Below the pieces are notes generated by a model. That model saw nothing but the letters and a program-made list of their open reading frames with translations, was not told the DNA's origin and did no database searches. Position numbers and translations under genes: made by a program. A DNA stretch of 64,000 bases from Planctomycetota bacterium (lineage in GTDB: Bacteria; Planctomycetota; UBA8742; UBA2392), in assembly GCA_019912315.1 (NCBI GenBank), contig JAIOJA010000080.1, positions 1 to 64,000 of the forward strand. Direction: 5' to 3'. Of the stretch, positions 32,393 through 41,057 are shown in pieces (the first letter of the stretch is position 1; every line of letters begins with the position of its first letter).

Positions 32393-32920
32393 TTACGGGC
32401 GCCCGATGACCTTGCCAATGTAGGGCAGCGTGCGTCCCTTATTGTTGTCGTCCATGCCGTAGCCGACGAGGAAGTCATCGGCCTTCACGTCGAAGGCGAC
32501 GTACTCGCACTCGAACTCGATCTTTCGGTGCGCCTTCTTGTCCACCACGATCGCGTAGCGCAGCGATTGCGGCCCCTGGGCAAGCAGTGCCTCGTGCAGT
32601 TCGGCCAGCGTGAGCCCGGTATCCACCAGGTCCTCGATCACCAGCACATCGTAGCCGGAGACGCGCGGCAGCGGCCCGGCCGCCTTGATGCGCCCGCTGG
32701 TCTGGCGCCCGACGTAGCTCTGCATTTTCACGAAGTCGAGTTCGATCTCGACGCCCTGAATCTGCCGCACAAGGTCGGCGCCGAAAAAGAAGCCGCCCCG
32801 CAACACCACGAGACACAGCAGACGGTGCCCCGCGTAGTCCGCCGATATCCGCGCGGCCAGCTCAGACACGCGCTTCTGCACGGTCTCGGCGTCAAACAGA
32901 ACGGAGTATTCGTCAGCCAT
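32393..32920 (-). CDS. hpt: hypoxanthine(-guanine) phosphoribosyltransferase
   Basis: This encodes 175 residues. The PRPP-binding motif VLVIEDLVDTGLTL, the flexible-loop region MQSYVGRQTSG and the N-terminal LVVLRGGFFFGADLV fit the bacterial Hpt family. The C-terminal base-recognition part VDKKAHRKIEFECEYVAF and DDFLVGYGMD is also present. The enzyme salvages hypoxanthine or guanine to IMP/GMP using PRPP. It is monocistronic by appearance, with a hairpin after the stop and a repeat-bearing region before the start. Confidence 0.95.
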   Translation of the reverse strand: MADEYSVLFDAETVQKRVSELAARISADYAGHRLLCLVVLRGGFFFGADLVRQIQGVEIELDFVKMQSYVGRQTSGRIKAAGPLPRVSGYDVLVIEDLVDTGLTLAELHEALLAQGPQSLRYAIVVDKKAHRKIEFECEYVAFDVKADDFLVGYGMDDNNKGRTLPYIGKVIGRP

Positions 32921-33114
32921 AGGTCAGGGGTCAGGTTACAGGATTGCTTCGCAATGTCGACTTGGCCAAACGCATGCGTTTGGACTTCAGTCGAGGTTTC
33001 AGAACTACTGGGCCGTCACGTCGGTCGTATCTCAGTTTGGTCGTGGGAACAAGGCTGTTGACCGCAAACAAGCCGGGCCAAACCGAAGCCCTGCAGCCAG
33101 ATCCCTGACACCTG
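32921..33114. repeat. intergenic segment bracketed by CAGG-type repeats, with palindrome
   Basis: AGGTCAGGGGTCAGGTTACAGG-like sequence occupies 32921-32942 and an inverted ATCCCTGACACCTG lies at 33101-33114. Between them is an 18-bp perfect palindrome CCAAACGCATGCGTTTGG (32966-32983) inside a wider TCGACT/AGTCGA pair. The same CAGG-type words occur at 60724-60795. No gene is seen in between. Confidence 0.7.
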
Positions 33115-34365
33115 CTATAGCCCGTTGATGATGTAGTCGATCAGGCGTGTGCCGTCATCGATTTTTATGCCGGTTTCCTCGGCGTTGCTTTCGGTCAACG
33201 TGAGGTTCCAGCGGCTTTCCACGCCCTCGCCCCACATCATGAAAGGCACCGGACGGTCGTCATGCTGGCGGGTTTCAACACGCGACATCAGCGTGGGTAC
33301 GACCGTGAGGCGTACGTCTTTCAGTTCATCCAGCTTCCTGGCCAGCGGCTTGAAGAAGTGCTTGTCCAACAGCTCAATGCTGCGCACCTTGCCCTTGCCG
33401 TCCCCCTGGTGGCTGTGTTCATCCGGCGCGCTCAGGTTCGCGATCACTAGCTGGTTGCCCTCCAGGGCCGTTTCGGCCGATTCGCGAATCTTTATGATCT
33501 CGTCCGTTTCACCGGCTTTGACGGCCTGCTCATCAGGATTGATCTTCTGCATCCTGCTGCTCGGGTCCCGCACGAACGGTGACTCGCCGGGGTTGATCAC
33601 GCGGATGCCGGTGGCTACCGCGACACCGCGAAACAGGTCGCTGTAGCTGACCATGGCCGCGTCGATGCCGAAGGTCTTCTGGAAGCCCGGCACGTCCACA
33701 GCTGCGCCGCCACCCCAGATCCAGACCGCGTTGGCCGGGTTCTGCCCCAGGTCGATACGAACGCGATTGACTTCGTGCTTCTTGAGCACGGCCGGCGCCT
33801 CGTTCATGACCTTCAGCAGCACTTCGTGTCCGGGGCCTTCGGGCAGGTGCTCGCCCTTGGGAAGGTCAAGAATGTTGAACGGGCTGACGGTGGTCAGCCC
33901 GTTGAAGTCCGTCCCGTCGATGATCAGCAGATGGTTGTGCGCGCGTCCCTGCACGAATCGAATCTTGGTCTGCTTGAAGTGCGATTCCAGGGCCTTCAGC
34001 AACTCGCGCCCTTCTTCTTCGCTGATGCCGCCGGCACGGGGGTCGACGACTTTTCCGTCAACCTCGGTCACAAACTGCAGGCGGAAGCACCACTCCTCTT
34101 CACCCAGCATCAGCCCTGCCGACAGGGCTTCGTAATAGCCGCGCCCCGTCAGGTATGGCCCTGGCGGGTAGCCCAGCAGCGTGAACAGTGACGCCAGGGT
34201 TTCGGGGGCTTCGCCACGCGGAATCGTCCGGATGGTGCCGAGACGCCCGTGAGTGGCGAACTTGTCCAGCGACGGGGCATTGGCCGCTTCAAGGGGGGTC
34301 TTACCGCCCAGCTCCGGCAGGGGGGTGTCAGCAAGCCCGTCGATCAGCACCAGCAGGTATCGCAT
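33115..34365 (-). CDS. divergent ApgM-type phosphoglycerate mutase homologue
   Basis: This encodes 416 residues of the alkaline-phosphatase superfamily, closest in layout to the archaeal-type 2,3-bisphosphoglycerate-independent phosphoglycerate mutase. Shared blocks are VLIDGLADTPLPELGGKTPLEAANAPSL's conserved parts, LLGYPPGPYLTGRGYYEALSAG, DPRAGGISEEEG and HQGDGKGKVRSIELLD. By hand alignment several active-site positions differ. The nucleophile of the usual PGSD block falls on Thr in APETLASL. The metal-binding DHSTP block appears replaced by PTLMSR in a tract ending RQHDDRPVPF. It may use a different metal site, act on another substrate, or be inactive. It stands between hpt and the selenoprotein operon. 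Confidence 0.75.
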   Translation of the reverse strand: MRYLLVLIDGLADTPLPELGGKTPLEAANAPSLDKFATHGRLGTIRTIPRGEAPETLASLFTLLGYPPGPYLTGRGYYEALSAGLMLGEEEWCFRLQFVTEVDGKVVDPRAGGISEEEGRELLKALESHFKQTKIRFVQGRAHNHLLIIDGTDFNGLTTVSPFNILDLPKGEHLPEGPGHEVLLKVMNEAPAVLKKHEVNRVRIDLGQNPANAVWIWGGGAAVDVPGFQKTFGIDAAMVSYSDLFRGVAVATGIRVINPGESPFVRDPSSRMQKINPDEQAVKAGETDEIIKIRESAETALEGNQLVIANLSAPDEHSHQGDGKGKVRSIELLDKHFFKPLARKLDELKDVRLTVVPTLMSRVETRQHDDRPVPFMMWGEGVESRWNLTLTESNAEETGIKIDDGTRLIDYIINGL

Positions 34366-34550
34366 GTAGTCCCGCTATTGAAGCGAATAAAGCCGCCGGG
34401 GCGGCTGTTACGGCAACGAACGATAGAATGGCTCAACCGTGATGCAAACGGACGACGGGAGAAAATCATGCCCAATTCGCCCCGCACTCACGTATTATGT
34501 ACGCAACGCGCGCCCACGGTGCGACCGGGCGAATCATAAGGAAGGTCAAC

Positions 34551-37500
34551 ATGCGCGTAATGGCTTGTCTGCTTTTGCTGCTTGCGGCGCCGGTACTGTT
34601 TGCCCAACCTGACTCGACCGTCGAGGTTGAGCCTGTTGTCGAAGGCACTGCCGTCCCCGGCAAGGAATACACCTTCAAACTGCATTTCGTTGTACCGGAA
34701 GGCTATCACGCCTACCACAAGGACAACCCCGGCTACAGCCTGCCGGTCAAAGTGACATGGCAGACGCTGGCAGGGCTGGAGTTGGTTGGGGAAACCTGGC
34801 CCGAACCCCACAAGAACAAGGACGAGTACGGCGAAGAATGGGAGCTCGGCCCCATCTTCGATATCGCCTACACCTTCAAGGTACCGCAGGACGCCAAGGG
34901 CAGGCTGAAGGTCACCGGCAGCCACGAAACCCAGTTCTGTGACGCCGAAGGCTGCTTCATGAGCGAGGGCGACTTCACGGCCACGATCGAAGTCGCAGCC
35001 GGCGAAGCCGCAGCCGAACCCAAAGTCCAGTTGCCCGAAGCCAAAGCCGCTGCGACCTTCACCGCCCCAGCACAACCGGGGGGCGAGGCCACGCTGAAAT
35101 GGACCTTCACCTTCACCAAGGGCTACCACGCCTACCACAAGGACACCCCCGGCTATGGTATGGCGCCGAACTTCGACTGGACCGAGCTTTCCGGCCTGAC
35201 GCTCAAGGAAGCCCGCTGGCCTGAGGCGAAGAAGCACGAGATTGAGCCCGGCTGGGTCGAGTGGGAGTACCCGGACGAGGTTACGATCGAGTTCGTATTC
35301 TCGGTGCCCCGGGACGCCACGGGTGAGCTGACCCTCAAGGCGGACTGGAACGCGCAGGTTTGTGATGAAGACGCCTGCTACGACCGCGCGGGCAGCGTAA
35401 GTGCAACGTTGACGGTCGCGGCGGCAAGCGAAGAAGGCAAGCGCGACGCCAAAGACACGCACGGCTTTTATCTCGACTTTGACTACGCGCTCGAAAGGGC
35501 GCGGGCGGAAAACAAGCTGCTGCTGGCTGACTTCAACGGGCGCTACTGAGGGCCCTGCCGAAAAATGGAGCGTGAGGTCTTCACGCTCCCCGAAGTCGAA
35601 GCGTTGATGGAAGAGTTCGTGATCGCCAGTGTTGTCACCGACATCGGTGACGAGAAGGCCAATGCGGTCTGGAAAAAATACCGTCCCGAAGGCGGCGGCG
35701 GCGTGCCGCATTACGTCGTGTTGGACGCGGACGGCGAAGTCCAGCGCCGCATTGGCGCGACACTGAAAGACCCCAATCAGTTCATCGCCTTCCTCAAGGG
35801 CGAATCAGTCGAAGAGTCAACACCGGTGGTCGTCGAGCCGAAGGGAACTCCGAAAGCTGTTGAGGGTTGGCCTGAAGGGTTGCCGCCCGCCCAGTCGCCC
35901 GACACGAACGAGGCCTTTGACTTCACAGCTGTGTTCAGTGCGTCCGCGATTCAACCGGGCGGCGAAGTCACCCTTGAGCTTCGCTTCAAGATGAAGTCGC
36001 GCGACAGCGGCCCGTTCTACCTGTACCACCCGGACAGCCCGCACTCCAAGGCGCTGGACATGTCCCTGTTCATCCTCAACCTCGTTGAAGATGGGGGACT
36101 TGTCCCCGCCGGCGAGTGGGAGTTCCCAAAACACAAGGTTTTGCCCGCGAATGATCCCGCCAACTACTTCGACCACGATGAGTGGAAGTTCTATGGCGAG
36201 TTCACCGTCGTTCGCCGCTTCAAGGTGCCTGAGAAACAGGGCGACTACCGCATTGCAGGCACGCTGGCCGGGCAGTACTGCGACAGCCAAGGCTGCATCT
36301 GGTTTGAAGACCTGAACCAGACACCCTTTGGCTGGGTAGCGTCCGTCAAAGTCGACGAGTCCGGCGCCGCGTCCGCTGTCGTTCCGCCAAAGACCGACGG
36401 CGGCAAGAGCAATGGCGCGTCTGGAACCGTTGGGCCTGACAAGACGACGACAACGACTGAAGAAACAGAAGAAGAGAAGGATAGCTTCCTCTGGATTCTC
36501 ATCATCGCGTTCTTCGGCGGCATGGTCACGCTACTGACGCCGTGCGTGCTGCCGGTCCTGCCGCTGACGGTCAGCTTCTTCGTGAAGCAGGCCGAACACA
36601 AACGCTCGCCGTTCATCACCGCGTTTATCTACTGCACCTGTATCGTTGCGTCGTTCACTCTGTTCGGGTTGATCACCTCGCTCGCGCTGGGTGACCAGGG
36701 TGCGCAGATCATCGCGACGAACCCTTGGGTAAACGTTGCGATCGGTGTGCTGTTCCTCGTATTCGCACTCAGCTTCTTCGGCATGTTTGAGCTGCGTGCG
36801 CCGGCCTTTATCACAGGCTGGATCAGCAAGAAGCAGATGAAGACGCAGCAGGCCGGCAACGGCTACGCTACCGCTCTGCTCAGCGGCGGCAGCTTCGCGG
36901 TGATCAGCTTCTCGTGCAGTGGGCCGATCGCCGCGACCTTCCTGGCCGAGGCTGCTCAGGGCAGCTTCTGGACGCCGACTTTCGCGATGCTGTTCTTCGC
37001 CAGTGGTATGGCGCTCCCAATCTTCATCATGGGGCTGTTCCCGAGCCTGTTGAAGAAGTTGCCGAAATCCGGCGGCTGGATGAACGCGCTGAAAGTCGTG
37101 TTCGCGTTCATCGAGATCGCCGTCGCAATCCGCTACTTCTCATGGGCGGAGATTGCCTTCACCAGCACACCGGTGCCGGTGATCTTCTCGCGCGAACTGG
37201 TGGATGCGTTCTGGATCGCGTGCTCCGTAGGCGCCGGGCTGTACCTGCTCGGTGTCTTCCGCATGCCGCACGATCACGAGGACGTGAAACAGATCGGCGT
37301 GGTTCGCCTGCTGTTCGCGCTCGGGTTCCTGGGCTTCGCCGTCTACCTGTTGCCGGGCATGGTTCGCGGCGCCCCAATGGGTCTGCTCGACGGTTTCCTG
37401 CCCCCGCGTGAAGTCGTAAGCCACTCGGGTGGCTCAAACGGTGGCGGTGGTGTCGATGTCCACAGCCTGCACTGGCATCAGGACCTCGACGAGGCGCTGG

Positions 37501-37847
37501 CTGAGGCCAAGAAGACAAACAAGCCCGTGTTCGTGGATTTCACCGGCGTGATCTGCAGCAACTGCCGCTGGGTTGAAACGAACATCTTCCCCAAGCCGCC
37601 CGTGGCTTCACGTCTGGCCAGCGACTACGTGCTGGTTCAGCAGTGGACCGATACGAAGGACCAGAAAGCCAAGGACTACTACAACAAGTACGGCAAAGGC
37701 GGCAAAGGCGTGCCCATGTATGTTATCCTGAAGCCCGACGGGACCATGGTTGAGAAGTTCGTGCCGCCCCAGTTCATCAACTCGCTCACGGCGGAGGAAT
37801 TCGCCGAGTTCATGGATAAGGGGAAGGCCAAAGTCACCGGGCAATGA
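34551..37847 (+). CDS. DsbD-like thiol:disulfide interchange selenoprotein (in-frame TGA = Sec)
   Basis: This encodes 1098 residues when the TGA at 35547-35549 is read as selenocysteine (Sec333). A signal peptide covers 1-18 and AAGGAAGG precedes ATG 34551. Two DsbD-alpha-like beta domains follow with Cys pairs 130/135 and 271/276 and the shared text GYHAYHKD. Next is an internal thioredoxin-like domain at about 305-415 whose active site reads RY-Sec-GPC (Sec333, Cys336), with a cis-Pro-type GVPHYVVLD. A third alpha-like domain has Cys577/582. The polytopic DsbD beta domain at about 648-930 has LLTPCVLPVLPL (Cys665) and FSCSGP (Cys789). A C-terminal thioredoxin domain has CSNC at 1002-1005. 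Known DsbD passes electrons from cytosolic thioredoxin to periplasmic partners. The two halves share one frame, separated only by the TGA. Confidence 0.85.
35567..35589 (+). promoter_or_regulatory. candidate bacterial SECIS hairpin
   Basis: GGAGCGTGA (35567-35575) and TCACGCTCC (35581-35589) form a perfect 9-bp stem with loop GGTCT. The loop starts 26 nt after the TGA at 35547-35549. Bacterial SECIS elements lie within the coding sequence just downstream of the UGA, with the apical loop about 16-37 nt away; the E. coli fdhF element also has a GGUCU apical loop. SelB would bind this hairpin to bring Sec-tRNA to the UGA. Confidence 0.75.
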
Positions 37848-39613
37848 GCGAAGACGACACTACAACTCGTCCACGGGAAACGGCGCTTCAGCGTTTGCTG
37901 GAGCGCCGCACTCGTACCGTCGACATGGGCGGCCCGCCGCCCAAGCGCATCTTTGACCAGGTTTCGATCGTGTCGGCCGTGCTGGATACCAACATGCGTG
38001 TTGTGCGCTACAACCGCGCCGCCGAGCGCCTGTTTCGCAAGCCGCATGTCGAAGTGCTTGGGCGTGTCTACGATGACGCCCTGCCGATGATCGCGGACGT
38101 CAACGCGGATCATGTCTTTCAGCGTACCATCGCCCTCGGTGTCCCCAGCGAAGTCAAAGAGGTGAAGTTCCAGGATCCGGACAGCGGGGAGTTTTTCTAT
38201 TTCGATTTCGTGATCGACCCGATTCTTGATGACGATGCCAAGCTTGCGGGCGTGAGCGTCATCGGGCTTGACGTTACCGAGCGCGCGCAGCTGAAAGAGC
38301 GCATGGCGCACCAGAACGAGGACCTGCTTGCCCTGCAACAGGTCAGTAACGCGCTGCGCAAGACCATGGATCTGGACAAAGCTCTGTTCATTATCGCCAG
38401 CGCGCTCACCAGCGATGAGGGCGGCGGCTACGATCACGCCCTGATCTTTACGGTTGACCAGGATCGCGAAAACCTTGTGGGCCAGGTGGCGGTAGACAGC
38501 ATCGGCCTGCGGGACGCCTGGGGTATCTGGCGCGGGCTCACCAGCAGCGAGACACCGCTCAAGAAGGCGCTGGAAAATACCCAGCCCGTGCTGGCGCGGC
38601 GCTGGGGCGAGTTGTCCGAGGTCGTCCGCAATGTCCGTGTGCCCCTGAGCGACGAAACCAGCATTCTTGTCAACGCCGTCCGGACGGGTGAGACCGTCAC
38701 GAATAGCGACCTGACCGAAGGTACCAGTCTGCGCGTTCACCCTGAAATTGCGAAGCACTTTCCCCTGAAGAAGTTCGCCGCCGCGCCCCTGCTGGCGGAC
38801 CGTGAGGCCATTGGCGTAATCGTTGTTGATTCCACCAGCCGCAAACGCGCCATCGGCCCCGAACGCCTGACCATGCTGGAAATGTTTGCCAACCAGGCCG
38901 CGCTGGCCATCAACAACGGCATGATTTTCCAGAACGTGCTGGACCGCGCGCAGCGCGACAGCCTGACGCGCCTGTACAACCACGGGCACTTTCAGGAGGC
39001 CCTGCGCAACGAAATCGAGCGTGCCAGCCGCTACAACAATCCGGTCAGCCTGATCCTGCTGGACATCGACCACTTCAAGAAATTCAACGACACCTACGGG
39101 CACCAGACAGGCGACATGGTGCTGAAGCAGACCGCGCTGTTGCTGTCCGCGCTGGTGCGCGTGACGGACCTGCCCGCGAGGTACGGCGGTGAGGAATTCG
39201 CGCTGCTGCTTCCGCAGACCGAGCACGAGCACGCGCTGGAACTGGCCGAGCGCCTGCGTGTCGGTGTTGAACGCAAAGTTGTTGTCACCGGGCCAAAGGG
39301 CGAAAAGATCGGCGTAAAGGCGAGCTTCGGCGTCGGCAGCTTCCCCCGTCACGCCGACAACGCCCATGATCTCGTGATGTGCGCTGATGCGGCGTTGTAC
39401 GTCGCGAAGGATCGCGGGCGCAACCGGGTGGTCAGCGCCGACAGCGTCGAGGATGTCGAAGAAGCAATCGAAGAAGCGACGGAAAGGAAGAAAGCCGTCA
39501 AGCGCCCGACCATGAAGCATTCGTCCGGCAGGCATAAGAGCGCGGGCAAAGACGGTATTCGCGTGAAGACCCCTGGCAAGAAGAAGCCCCGCAAGAGCGG
39601 CAGAGTCAAATGA
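37844..39613 (+). CDS. PAS-GAF-GGDEF diguanylate cyclase
   Basis: This encodes 589 residues. The ATG lies in an ATGA overlap with the selenoprotein stop. A PAS domain (about 35-150), a GAF-like domain (about 175-345) and a GGDEF domain (about 365-530) can be seen. The active site is GGEEF from residue 448, with an upstream I-site RVTD five residues before it, so product inhibition by c-di-GMP is likely. A Lys/Arg-rich tail of about 45 residues follows. There is no TM segment, so PAS/GAF probably sense a cytosolic cue. The gene is followed by another 4-bp overlap with an exported protein gene. Confidence 0.92.
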   Translation: MSEDDTTTRPRETALQRLLERRTRTVDMGGPPPKRIFDQVSIVSAVLDTNMRVVRYNRAAERLFRKPHVEVLGRVYDDALPMIADVNADHVFQRTIALGVPSEVKEVKFQDPDSGEFFYFDFVIDPILDDDAKLAGVSVIGLDVTERAQLKERMAHQNEDLLALQQVSNALRKTMDLDKALFIIASALTSDEGGGYDHALIFTVDQDRENLVGQVAVDSIGLRDAWGIWRGLTSSETPLKKALENTQPVLARRWGELSEVVRNVRVPLSDETSILVNAVRTGETVTNSDLTEGTSLRVHPEIAKHFPLKKFAAAPLLADREAIGVIVVDSTSRKRAIGPERLTMLEMFANQAALAINNGMIFQNVLDRAQRDSLTRLYNHGHFQEALRNEIERASRYNNPVSLILLDIDHFKKFNDTYGHQTGDMVLKQTALLLSALVRVTDLPARYGGEEFALLLPQTEHEHALELAERLRVGVERKVVVTGPKGEKIGVKASFGVGSFPRHADNAHDLVMCADAALYVAKDRGRNRVVSADSVEDVEEAIEEATERKKAVKRPTMKHSSGRHKSAGKDGIRVKTPGKKKPRKSGRVK

Positions 39614-40986
39614 CCCGCCTGGCCACGATCATCGTGTTGCTGCTGGTTGCGCCGATCCTCGCGCAAGACGCTCCGGATGCCTCCGAGGCGAAATTCATTG
39701 AGCAATCCGGCAAGGTGAACCGGGGCGTCGCGGATGCTCACGTGGGGCTGGCGCGCTGGTGCTTCAAACAGGGATTGAACGTCGCCGGTCGCGAGCAGAT
39801 TGACTGTGCCCTGCAACTCGTGCCGGAGCATGAGAAGGCCATGAAGGAGTTGGGCTACAAACGCAAGAAGGCGGACGGCGTCGAAACTTGGGTGCTGGAC
39901 GAAAAGCGCGCGCCTCCGCGCGAGGACGCGACGCCGCTCAAGCCCGGCGCGATTGATGCGTTCGCCGACGAGCGCGACAAGATGTACGGCGAGGCGGCCG
40001 CCGAGTACGTCAAACTTGGCGAGTACGCGGCGAAGCTCGAGTTGCCCGCCTATGCGCGCGTGAGCTACGAGACGGCCGTGCGCTATGACCCACTGAATGA
40101 AAAGGCGCTGGCCGGGGCGGGCTGGGTCAAGGATGAACTGGATGAGTGGATCAGCCCGCGCGAAGCGCGCGAGCGCGACGAAACTTCTGACGCGCTGACA
40201 TCCACGCCCGATCCCGAGTCCGTGAGTGATCTGCCGGGCTGGACGAGCGGCGCCTTCAAATCCGCGCCCGCCAAGGGCACGGCGTTTGGCAAGATCACCA
40301 TTATCGGCAGCGGCGACAATCACTCCGAATTCGGGCGCTTCGCCTGGGGCGCGAGCAAACTGACGGCCGGGTTGCTTGGCGGCGAGGTTGACACCCTGCG
40401 CGTGGTGGTCGCGGGCAACGAGGCCGAGCACCAGGATTACTGCGCCACGCGGCACCCCGGCGTACCGGGGCTTTCGCAAAGCAAGTGGGTAGTGGGCGCG
40501 AACGAGGTCGAGGTGGTGCTCGACCCCAAGGACGACAAGCTGGGGTTGGAGCGGGCCGTGTACGCGGTCACGGTGTTCGAAATCCGGCGGCGCTGCGGGG
40601 AATCGCGGCATCCCTGGTTCGAGATCGGCTTTGCGAGCAACATGACGCGCCGCCTGCTGGGGCGCGTCACGACCGCGCCGTTTTCGGGTGACGCGAGCGG
40701 GCCGTCCGAATCCGGGCGCTGGAAACGGACCCTGCGGATGCTGATCAGTGATGGGCGCGCGCCGTCGTTGCCAAAGGCCGTGGTGTCCCGTGACCCGGAC
40801 GAGCAGCAGGTCATATTGGTTCATTACTTTGTGCGCTACCTGGTGCAGGAGCGCGCGGGCGCGCTGCCAACTTTCTGCGCCGCCTGGAAAGTGGAAGACG
40901 ACGCCGAGAACGCGCTGAAACAGGGTTGGGAAGCCGACAGCGCGACACTGGAGGCGGCGTTTCTGGTTTGGTTCGATGCCAACTAA
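39610..40986 (+). CDS. exported protein with helical repeats, unrecognised
   Basis: This encodes 458 residues. The ATG at 39610 overlaps the cyclase stop (ATGA). The signal peptide covers about 1-19 (LATIIVLLLVAPILAQ). The first half is helical with TPR-like spacing (AHVGLARWCFKQGLNVAGRE, AEYVKLGEYAAKLELPAYAR). The second half is alpha/beta and ends in EQQVILVHYFVRYLVQERAG and AAFLVWFDAN, a pattern that recalls gluzincin-like MA peptidase folds but without a clear HExxH. It closes the selenoprotein-cyclase operon. I do not assign a function. Confidence 0.7.
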   Translation: MTRLATIIVLLLVAPILAQDAPDASEAKFIEQSGKVNRGVADAHVGLARWCFKQGLNVAGREQIDCALQLVPEHEKAMKELGYKRKKADGVETWVLDEKRAPPREDATPLKPGAIDAFADERDKMYGEAAAEYVKLGEYAAKLELPAYARVSYETAVRYDPLNEKALAGAGWVKDELDEWISPREARERDETSDALTSTPDPESVSDLPGWTSGAFKSAPAKGTAFGKITIIGSGDNHSEFGRFAWGASKLTAGLLGGEVDTLRVVVAGNEAEHQDYCATRHPGVPGLSQSKWVVGANEVEVVLDPKDDKLGLERAVYAVTVFEIRRRCGESRHPWFEIGFASNMTRRLLGRVTTAPFSGDASGPSESGRWKRTLRMLISDGRAPSLPKAVVSRDPDEQQVILVHYFVRYLVQERAGALPTFCAAWKVEDDAENALKQGWEADSATLEAAFLVWFDAN

Positions 40987-41057
40987 AGCTTATCCACATC
41001 TGCACGAACCCGCGCCACGTGCTACAAGCCGCACCTGATCGGGATAGGGAGCAAGTA

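Noticed and set aside
35565..37847. A separate gene starting at ATG 35565 after a truncated gene ending at 35549
   Set aside because: The frame is the same across the TGA, both pieces would have half a thioredoxin domain, and the TGA replaces the first active-site Cys with a SECIS-like hairpin after it.
37679..39535. Long minus-strand open frame opposite the first diguanylate cyclase
   Set aside because: Composition is typical of a GC-rich shadow frame and no domain is recognisable, while the plus strand carries clear PAS, GAF and GGDEF motifs.
40990..40998. Perfect DnaA-box-like TTATCCACA before purH
   Set aside because: A 9-mer is expected by chance about once in a window this size on both strands; there is no cluster of boxes, AT-rich unwinding region or dnaA gene.
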